This document shows, piece after piece, positions 58,353 to 64,000 of a stretch of 64,000 nucleotides of DNA. The position numbers and the translations under genes were made by a program. The notes beneath the pieces are model-generated. The model did not search any database. It saw only the letters and a program-made list of their open reading frames with translations, and had not been told where the DNA came from. The DNA comes from Cetobacterium_A somerae (lineage in GTDB: Bacteria; Fusobacteriota; Fusobacteriia; Fusobacteriales; Fusobacteriaceae). Numbering within the stretch: position 1 is the stretch's first letter; the number at the start of each line of letters is the position of its first letter. The stretch lies in the NCBI RefSeq assembly GCF_044784365.2, contig NZ_CP173065.2. One strand, 5' to 3'.

Positions 58353-59025
58353 AAGAGGAAGACTTATAGTTATAGAGGGAACAGATTCAAGTGGAAAAGA
58401 AACGCAAACAGCGGTGCTGTTTGAGAGATTATCAGAAAAAATAAGTAATATAAGAAAAATATCTTTTCCAAATTATGAAAGCCCAGCGTGTGCTCCAGTA
58501 AAGATGTATTTAGCAGGAGAGTTTGGAACAGATGCTGAGAAAGTAAATCCATATCCAGCTTCAACGATGTATGCAATAGATAGATATGCATCTTACAAAA
58601 CTGATTGGGGAAAATTTTATAATGATGGAGGAATAATCATAACAGATAGATATACAACATCAAATATGGTTCACCAAGCATCTAAAATAGATAATTCTCA
58701 AGAAAAAGAGATGTACCTATCTTGGTTAGAGGATTTAGAATATAGTAAAATGGGAATACCAAGACCAGATTTAGTTATTTTCTTAAATATGCCGACAGAA
58801 ACTGCTCAAAAATTAATGGCTGAAAGAAAAAATAAAATAACTGGAGAGGATAAAAAAGATATTCATGAAAAAAATATTGAATACTTAAAAAAATCTCATG
58901 AAAATGCGTGTGAAATATCAAAAAAATACTCTTGGAAAGAGATCAAATGCGTTGAAAATGATAGGTTAAAAACAATAGAAGAGATTTCAAATGAAGTGTT
59001 TGAGCTCGTAAATGGAATCTTATAA
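58330..59025 (+). CDS. tmk: Thymidylate kinase
   Basis: 231 residues. Walker A EGTDSSGKET at 16-25, SFPNYESPACAPVKMYL, the DRY-type motif IITDRYTTSNMVHQ, and a lid region around MAERKNKITGED. It phosphorylates dTMP. It is the longer form found in Clostridia and related bacteria. ATG codons at 58330 and 58339 are both possible; both lie inside the dxr end. Its place between dxr and rseP is unusual. Confidence 0.9.
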   Translation: MTIMQKIKRGRLIVIEGTDSSGKETQTAVLFERLSEKISNIRKISFPNYESPACAPVKMYLAGEFGTDAEKVNPYPASTMYAIDRYASYKTDWGKFYNDGGIIITDRYTTSNMVHQASKIDNSQEKEMYLSWLEDLEYSKMGIPRPDLVIFLNMPTETAQKLMAERKNKITGEDKKDIHEKNIEYLKKSHENACEISKKYSWKEIKCVENDRLKTIEEISNEVFELVNGIL

Positions 59026-59036
59026 CAGGAGGAAAA

Positions 59037-60065
59037 ATGGATATAATAATAGCGCTATTATTACTAGGATTAATAATTTTTATACATGAATTGGGTCATT
59101 TTTTAGCGGCAAGATTTTTTAAAATGCCTGTTTCTGAATTTGCAATAGGAATGGGACCAGAGTTATATTCTTATTATACTGGAAAAACTTTATATTCTAT
59201 TAGAATAATACCAATAGGTGGTTTTGTAAATATAGACGGAATGGAAGTTGAGAGTAAAGTAGAAAATGGTTTTAATAGTAAGTCACCATTTGCTAGATTT
59301 GTAGTTTTATTTGCAGGAGTATTTATGAACTTCATGCTAGCGTTATTAGTAATTTTAGGAATAACATTTACTAGTGGAAAAGCTATTCAAAATACAAATC
59401 CAATAGTAGGAAATGTAATAAAAGAGGCAAAAGCATCAACAGTTTTAAAGGAAAATGATATTATAAAAGAGATAGATGGAACACAAATAACTACTTGGTC
59501 AGAAATTGGTGAAACAATAGCAAAGGACTCTAAAAAAAGAGATGCGCTAGATGTAGTTATAGAAAGAGATGGAAAAACTTTAGATATAGTAGTTCCGTTA
59601 ACTAAGATAAGTGAAGAAAAACCAGCTATTATGGGAATAATTCCTGAGTATAAATTTGAAAAGTATAGTTTTGGAGAGGGAATAAAACAATCTTTTAAAA
59701 TATTTATAGGTGTATTTGAAGATACATTAGGTGGAGTTAAAATGCTTGTAACAGGAAAAGTAAAGGCCAAAGATATTAGTGGTCCTGTTGGAATAGTTAA
59801 AGTAGTAGGAGATGCAAGTAAAAGTGGAAGCTCTGGAATTTTAATTTGGTTATTAGCAATATTATCAATAAATGTAGGAATATTTAACTTACTACCTTTT
59901 CCAGCTTTAGATGGTGGAAGAATTATATTTGTTATATTAGAATTAATTGGAATAAAAGTTGATAAGAAACTTGAAGAAAGAGTTCATACGATTGGTATGA
60001 TTATGTTATTTGGGTTAATTATATTTGCAACAGCTAACGATATATTTAATATTTTTAAATTTTAA
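59037..60065 (+). CDS. rseP: RIP metalloprotease RseP (site-2 protease)
   Basis: 342 residues with four membrane helices. Zinc motif HELGH at 17-21 in FIHELGHFLAARFF, a single PDZ domain at about 115-195, and the third ligand in NLLPFPALDGGRI. It cleaves membrane-bound anti-sigma factors and signal peptides. AGGAGG before the ATG. Followed by a TetR gene in the same run. Confidence 0.95.
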   Translation: MDIIIALLLLGLIIFIHELGHFLAARFFKMPVSEFAIGMGPELYSYYTGKTLYSIRIIPIGGFVNIDGMEVESKVENGFNSKSPFARFVVLFAGVFMNFMLALLVILGITFTSGKAIQNTNPIVGNVIKEAKASTVLKENDIIKEIDGTQITTWSEIGETIAKDSKKRDALDVVIERDGKTLDIVVPLTKISEEKPAIMGIIPEYKFEKYSFGEGIKQSFKIFIGVFEDTLGGVKMLVTGKVKAKDISGPVGIVKVVGDASKSGSSGILIWLLAILSINVGIFNLLPFPALDGGRIIFVILELIGIKVDKKLEERVHTIGMIMLFGLIIFATANDIFNIFKF

Positions 60066-60087
60066 TTAAAAATAAGGACGTGATTGT

Positions 60088-60696
60088 GTGACGAAAAGAG
60101 ATCGTATAAAGAGGACAGCAACTATTTTATTTGCGGCTAATGGAATCAGAAATACAAAAATAGAGGATATAGCTAACGTTTTAGGAATGGCAAAAGGTGG
60201 GTTCTATTACTATTTTAAAAGTAAAGAAGAGTTACTACTAGAAATAATGGATAATTCAGTTATAAGTAGAAAAGAGTTTTTAAAGGAAGTAGGAGATTTA
60301 GATGTTCCTTTTGAAGAAAAATTAAAAATGATTGTTAGAAGAAGATTAACTTTAAAAGATGATAGATACAACTTATTTTTATTTGCTAAAATCTATGAAA
60401 ATGGAGAGATAAATTTAACATACGATGAATATATGAAAAGAGATATTATATTCAGTGAGTTTTTAAATAACAATAGAGAGCATATAAAAGAAGAGTATAG
60501 AAGTGAAATAGAAAAAATTAGAACAATGTTAAGCTCATCATTAACAACTCTTTTATTATATTTGATAACTCAAACAGGAATAGAAGTAGTAGATGAAGAT
60601 AGTTATAAAAGAATGGTTGAAAAATATGCAACGATTGATATAACTAGAGAGATTGAAATGTTTTATAATCTGTTTTTAAAGTCTATGTTAAATTAA
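60088..60696 (+). CDS. TetR/AcrR-family transcriptional regulator
   Basis: 202 residues, GTG start. The N-terminal helix-turn-helix NTKIEDIANVLGMAKGGFYYYFKSKEELL (positions about 22-50) is canonical; the C-terminal ligand half is unremarkable. It follows rseP by 22 bases and no efflux gene is near. The target is unknown; co-transcription with rseP suggests an envelope-related signal. Confidence 0.9.
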   Translation: MTKRDRIKRTATILFAANGIRNTKIEDIANVLGMAKGGFYYYFKSKEELLLEIMDNSVISRKEFLKEVGDLDVPFEEKLKMIVRRRLTLKDDRYNLFLFAKIYENGEINLTYDEYMKRDIIFSEFLNNNREHIKEEYRSEIEKIRTMLSSSLTTLLLYLITQTGIEVVDEDSYKRMVEKYATIDITREIEMFYNLFLKSMLN

Positions 60697-60825
60697 TTTA
60701 TATAGAAAAAAAACATTAACTTAGAAAATATAACAAAATAAAAAGGAAAAAAGAGGAGAAATTTGAACTAATGTTTAGAGTGAAACTCTTTGAAATAATC
60801 TAGAACAGAATTTTTTAAAAAAGTC

Positions 60826-60854
60826 TTGAAAAATAACAAAATATCAATTATAAT
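60826..60854 (+). promoter_or_regulatory. Promoter of the AAA+ regulator gene
   Basis: TTGAAA (60826-60831), 17-base spacer, TATAAT (60849-60854). A good vegetative promoter, 36 bases before the start codon. Confidence 0.7.
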
Positions 60855-60890
60855 ACATTGTTATCGAAAATAGAAAGTAGGAGGAAAAGG

Positions 60891-62276
60891 ATGAAAAAAT
60901 CAATATTAGTAGTTTCAGAAAGAAAAGAAACATTAAAACAAGTAAGAAAAGCTTTATCAGAAGTTTATGAAATAATAACATTTAATAACTTATTAGATGC
61001 TCTAGATATGTTAAGAGAGAGTGATTTTGACGTAGTTTTATTAGACGAGTATTTAACATGGTTTAACTTTTCAGAAGCTAAGAGAAAGTTAAATGGAATA
61101 GGAAAGGATTTCGTAGTAATAGGATTACTTGATGAAGAAAACGAAGCTTTAATTCAAGAGATGAAGGAAGCGGATATCTATAACTATTTATTAAAGCCAG
61201 TAGATGTTAAAGAAATGAACAGAATAATGATACCAGCTTTAAGAAGCTTAGAGATAGTAAAAGAGAAGAGAAAATTAGAAGAGAAGCTTTCAGATACAGA
61301 AGATGAGAATGAAATAATTGGACAATCTGCAAGAATTAAAGAGGTAAAAAACTTAATTGATAAAGTAGCAGAGAGCGACTTAACTGTTTTAATAACAGGA
61401 GAAAATGGAGTTGGAAAAGAGTTAATTGCTAAAGAGATATTCAAAAAGAGTGATAGAAGAAAAGAAAACTATATAACAATTTCATGTGCTTCTTTACCAG
61501 AAGATTTAATTGAAAGAGAGTTATTTGGTTATGAAAGAGGAGCATTCTTAGGAGCAACTACAAGTAAAAAAGGAATTTTAGAAGAAGCAGATGGTGGAAC
61601 TGTATTCCTTGATGAAATATCAGCAATGGATTTAAAAGCTCAATCGAAAGTTCTTAGAGTTATCGAATATGGAGAATTTAGAAGAGTTGGTGGAAATAAA
61701 TCAAGAAGAGTAGACGTTAGATTTATAGTATCTACTAATAAGGATTTAAAAGAGGAAACAGAAAAAGGTAAATTTAGAAAAGATTTATATCATAGATTAA
61801 CAGCTTTCCCAATTGAAGTAGCGCCTTTAAGAGATAGAAAAGATGATATTCCTATGTTAGCAAACTACTTCTTAAATAAAATTGTAAAAGATTTAAGAAG
61901 AGAAATACCTGTTATTTCAGGAGATGCTATGAAGTATTTAATGGAATACTCATATCCAGGAAATATAAGAGAGTTAAAAAATATGATTGAAAGAATGGTA
62001 ATTTTATGTAACGATAGAAATATTGATGTAGAAGATTTACCATTAGAAATAAAAATGAAATCTGATACAGTTGAAAATAAAACTGTTATTGGAGTAGGAC
62101 CTTTAAAAAATATATTAGAGCAAGAGATATATGCTTTAGATGAAGTTGAAAAGGTAGTAATCGCAATGGCATTACAAAAAACAAGATGGAATAAACAAGA
62201 AACATCTAAGCTTTTAGGAATTGGAAGAACAACTCTTTATGAAAAAATCAGAAAATATGGGTTAGATACAAAATAA
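60891..62276 (+). CDS. Sigma-54-activator-like AAA+ regulator with altered GAFTGA loop and degenerate receiver
   Basis: 461 residues from ATG 60891, after AGGAGGAAAAGG; the opening from 60858 lies over the transcription start. Residues 1-120 are a receiver domain with the phospho-Asp52 (VVLLDEYL) and Lys102 (YLLKPVDV), but the acidic pair is Ser-Glu (VVSERKE). The AAA+ domain has Walker A GENGVGKE (170-177), Walker B GGTVFLDE (235-242) and Arg-finger region RLTAFPIEVAPLRDR. The sigma-54 contact loop reads GAFLGA (217-222), not GAFTGA. The C-terminus is a Fis-type helix-turn-helix (NKQETSKLLGIGRTTLYEKI). No histidine kinase is adjacent. Confidence 0.88.
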   Translation: MKKSILVVSERKETLKQVRKALSEVYEIITFNNLLDALDMLRESDFDVVLLDEYLTWFNFSEAKRKLNGIGKDFVVIGLLDEENEALIQEMKEADIYNYLLKPVDVKEMNRIMIPALRSLEIVKEKRKLEEKLSDTEDENEIIGQSARIKEVKNLIDKVAESDLTVLITGENGVGKELIAKEIFKKSDRRKENYITISCASLPEDLIERELFGYERGAFLGATTSKKGILEEADGGTVFLDEISAMDLKAQSKVLRVIEYGEFRRVGGNKSRRVDVRFIVSTNKDLKEETEKGKFRKDLYHRLTAFPIEVAPLRDRKDDIPMLANYFLNKIVKDLRREIPVISGDAMKYLMEYSYPGNIRELKNMIERMVILCNDRNIDVEDLPLEIKMKSDTVENKTVIGVGPLKNILEQEIYALDEVEKVVIAMALQKTRWNKQETSKLLGIGRTTLYEKIRKYGLDTK

Positions 62277-62306
62277 TATTTACAAAATTCTTCGGAGGGG
62301 TTAAAA

Positions 62307-64000
62307 ATGGCAATTAGAAAGTTTAGAAAAAATATGAAACCAGTTATATGGGTAGTAACAATATTCTTTTTAATAAGTTTGATAGCAGGTTATGCAATGT
62401 CATTTAGAAGTAGTTCTGCAAATACACAACTAGCTTTTAAACTAAATGGTAAAAAAGTTACAATGGTAGAAGCACACAGATCTATGGCTATAATGTCTGA
62501 GAATTACAAAAGATATTTAGAAACTAATATAGATCCAGAGCTAATGAATACAATAGCTTTTAATGAGTTAATTAATAGAAATCTTTTATTAGAGATGGCA
62601 GATAAATTAAAAGTAAAAGTTTCAGGATCAGAAGTGAGTGCTCAAATGGATCAAATAAAGGCGGCTTTCCCTGATAAAGAGCAATTTAAAAGTGCACTTT
62701 TAAGTCAAGGATATACTACAAAAACTTTAGAAAATGAAATTAGAGAAAACTTAATACTACAAAAAACTTCAGAAGCTATAACTCAAGGAGTTCAGGTGAC
62801 ACCTGAAGAGATTGATGAATATTATGCTGATTACAAATATACAATGTTCCAAGGGAAACCATTAGAAGAGGTTAAAACTCAAATAGAGCAAGCTTTAAAA
62901 ATGCAAAAAGGTGCTGAAGCATATGCAAAAGATATGTCTGAAGCTAGAGCAAAAATGAAGTTAGAGGATTTAGATAAAAACTTCGATGCCTATGTAGAAA
63001 AAGAGGCTTTTGAATTTGATGGAGTTAAAGTAAGCAACGTTGAATTTGATAAAAGAGTTTTAAATACATTAGCAATGACTAAAGGTGATTTAGAAGGGGC
63101 AAAAGAGTTAGCAAAATCATCGATTGAATCAGAGATAAAATTATTAAAAGCATCTGAAGCTAAGGGTATAAAAGTAGATTCTGTTTTACCTTTAGATTTA
63201 CAAGTTGCAAATGCTGTAAAAGAACTATATAGTAAACTAAAATCAGAAGTAACATATACTCAAAATGATTTAAAAGAATTCTTTGAAGAGAATCAATTAA
63301 ATTATGATACATTAGAAAGCGCTGATGCAAATATCGCTATTTTAAAAGTTCAACCAACAGAAAGTGATGACCAAAAAGCAAAAGAAAAAGCTGAAGATCT
63401 TTTAAAGAAAGTTAATAAGGATAATTTTGCAGAGATGGCTAAAAACTTCTCAGATGGTCCAAGTGGTCCTACAGGAGGAGCCTTAGGAACTTTTAAAAAG
63501 GGAGATATGGTAAAACCTTTTGAGGATGCAGCTTTTGCAGGAACTCCTGGAGAGATTTATCCAGAAGTTGTAAAAACTCAATTTGGATATCACATAATTT
63601 TTGTACAAGAGAAAGATGATAAAGCTGAAACAGTTACAGCAAGCCATATTTTAATTATTCCAGAACCATCAGAAGAAACAATAAATTCAAAAGATGCTCA
63701 AATTGCTCAAATTGTTAAAGATTTAACAGATAAAACAATAACATTTGATGATTTGAAAAATGATAAAGATATCGTTTTCTCTGAGAAAATAGATGGAATT
63801 ACAAAAGAAGGATATATTCCAGGATTAGGATATAATGAAGAGTTAGCAAAAGCTATTTATGATTCTAAAATTGGAGATGTTGGATTTATTAAAGATCAGA
63901 AAGATTTTATAATCTATAAAAAAGATTCACAAACAGATGAGAAAAAAGCTGATTTCCAAGAGTTTGAAAATCAAGTAAAAACAGATTATATTAATGCAAA
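62307..64000 (+). CDS. PpiD/SurA-like peptidyl-prolyl isomerase, partial at the right edge
   Basis: 564 codons are open from ATG 62307 (after GGAGGGG) to the window end. A membrane anchor lies at about residues 13-31 (VIWVVTIFFLISLIAGYAM). A SurA/PpiD-type chaperone region follows (ELINRNLLLEMADKLKVKV; EIRENLILQKTSEAI), then a parvulin domain around 335-435 containing FSDGPSGPTGGALGTFKKGD and QFGYHIIFVQEK, and a second parvulin-like start SHILIIPEPSEE. It would fold outer-membrane or secreted proteins in the periplasm. It follows the AAA+ regulator by 30 bases and is probably co-transcribed with it. Confidence 0.88.
   Translation, partial: MAIRKFRKNMKPVIWVVTIFFLISLIAGYAMSFRSSSANTQLAFKLNGKKVTMVEAHRSMAIMSENYKRYLETNIDPELMNTIAFNELINRNLLLEMADKLKVKVSGSEVSAQMDQIKAAFPDKEQFKSALLSQGYTTKTLENEIRENLILQKTSEAITQGVQVTPEEIDEYYADYKYTMFQGKPLEEVKTQIEQALKMQKGAEAYAKDMSEARAKMKLEDLDKNFDAYVEKEAFEFDGVKVSNVEFDKRVLNTLAMTKGDLEGAKELAKSSIESEIKLLKASEAKGIKVDSVLPLDLQVANAVKELYSKLKSEVTYTQNDLKEFFEENQLNYDTLESADANIAILKVQPTESDDQKAKEKAEDLLKKVNKDNFAEMAKNFSDGPSGPTGGALGTFKKGDMVKPFEDAAFAGTPGEIYPEVVKTQFGYHIIFVQEKDDKAETVTASHILIIPEPSEETINSKDAQIAQIVKDLTDKTITFDDLKNDKDIVFSEKIDGITKEGYIPGLGYNEELAKAIYDSKIGDVGFIKDQKDFIIYKKDSQTDEKKADFQEFENQVKTDYINA

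Noticed and set aside
60771..60803. Ten-codon ORF (MFRVKLFEII) between the TetR gene and the AAA+ regulator, after a GGAG
   Set aside because: The ribosome site is 12 bases away, the ORF lies upstream of the regulator's predicted promoter, and nothing supports translation. The rest of 60697-60825 shows only A/T-rich sequence and a weak hairpin AGAGT-GAA-ACTCT.
1..64000. Search for CRISPR arrays, tRNA or rRNA genes, T-boxes, prophage or a replication origin
   Set aside because: No spaced direct repeats, no cloverleaf with a convincing T-arm, no rRNA landmarks, no T-box AGGGTGGNACCGCG-like segment and no DnaA-box cluster were noticed by eye.

Overview
This is a very AT-rich, gene-dense stretch of chromosome from an anaerobic Gram-negative bacterium. 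The most likely source is the Fusobacteriota (a Fusobacterium- or Cetobacterium-like genome); I cannot fix the genus by eye. A nearly complete Raetz lipid A pathway (lpxC, fabZ, lpxA, lpxI, lpxB, msbA, lpxK) points to a diderm envelope. It sits beside genes more familiar from Firmicutes: whiA, ylmH-type, DUF368, a NusG-domain-II protein, and lysine and TPP riboswitches. That mixture, with TTG/GTG starts and AGGAGG ribosome sites, fits fusobacteria. No rRNA, tRNA, CRISPR array, insertion sequence or prophage was seen.

Layout, left part (1-15 kb): nutrient acquisition under RNA control. A short leader ORF and terminator precede an amino-acid binding protein and argG. A lysine riboswitch, with its promoter overlapping the argG stop codon, precedes lysC-asd-aminotransferase. 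On the minus strand lie a sialic-acid/amino-sugar unit (nanE, a PTS EIICB permease, an RpiR-type regulator) with palindromic operators. They are followed by a WYL-domain regulator, an ArsC/Spx-like protein with a MATE exporter, and a thiamin-pyrimidine salvage operon (tenA-thiZ-thiX-thiY) behind a TPP riboswitch. ssb follows.

Middle (15.7-39 kb): polA-whiA-ribF-scpA plus an orphan TaqI-type adenine methyltransferase; a second EIICB permease; a divergent protein that looks like a catalytically dead Mu-type transposase, next to a DUF368 lipid-carrier translocase. Then come tpx, a cysteine-rich FMN oxidoreductase, dtd, pncB, mgsA, and a plus-strand run psd - NusG-II protein - AI-2E permease - rRNA methyltransferase - flavoprotein - coiled-coil protein - cyclophilin - aldose epimerase. 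A minus-strand pair encodes a molybdopterin-binding-like protein and a YlmH-like S4 protein.

Right part (39-64 kb): an uninterrupted plus-strand block for envelope and chromosome maintenance. In order: pssA, pcrA, lpxC-fabZ-lpxA-lpxI-lpxB-msbA-rph-rdgB, smc-lpxK-unknown-EIIA-nadD, uppS-cdsA, dxr-tmk-rseP-TetR, an atypical AAA+ regulator (GAFLGA instead of GAFTGA), and the start of a PpiD/SurA-like periplasmic folding factor that runs off the right edge.

Most of the window is ordinary housekeeping. The points most worth a second look are the dead-transposase-like protein (24119-25174), the identical CX2CX2CX4C cluster in two unrelated enzymes (26499-27530 and 37147-38160), the GAFLGA regulator, the methyltransferase inside the scpA operon, and the possible arginine leader peptide at 250-345. 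Gene starts were moved where a ribosome site or a promoter decided the matter; these cases are stated in the entries. All functional calls rest on motif recognition by eye, without database searches.
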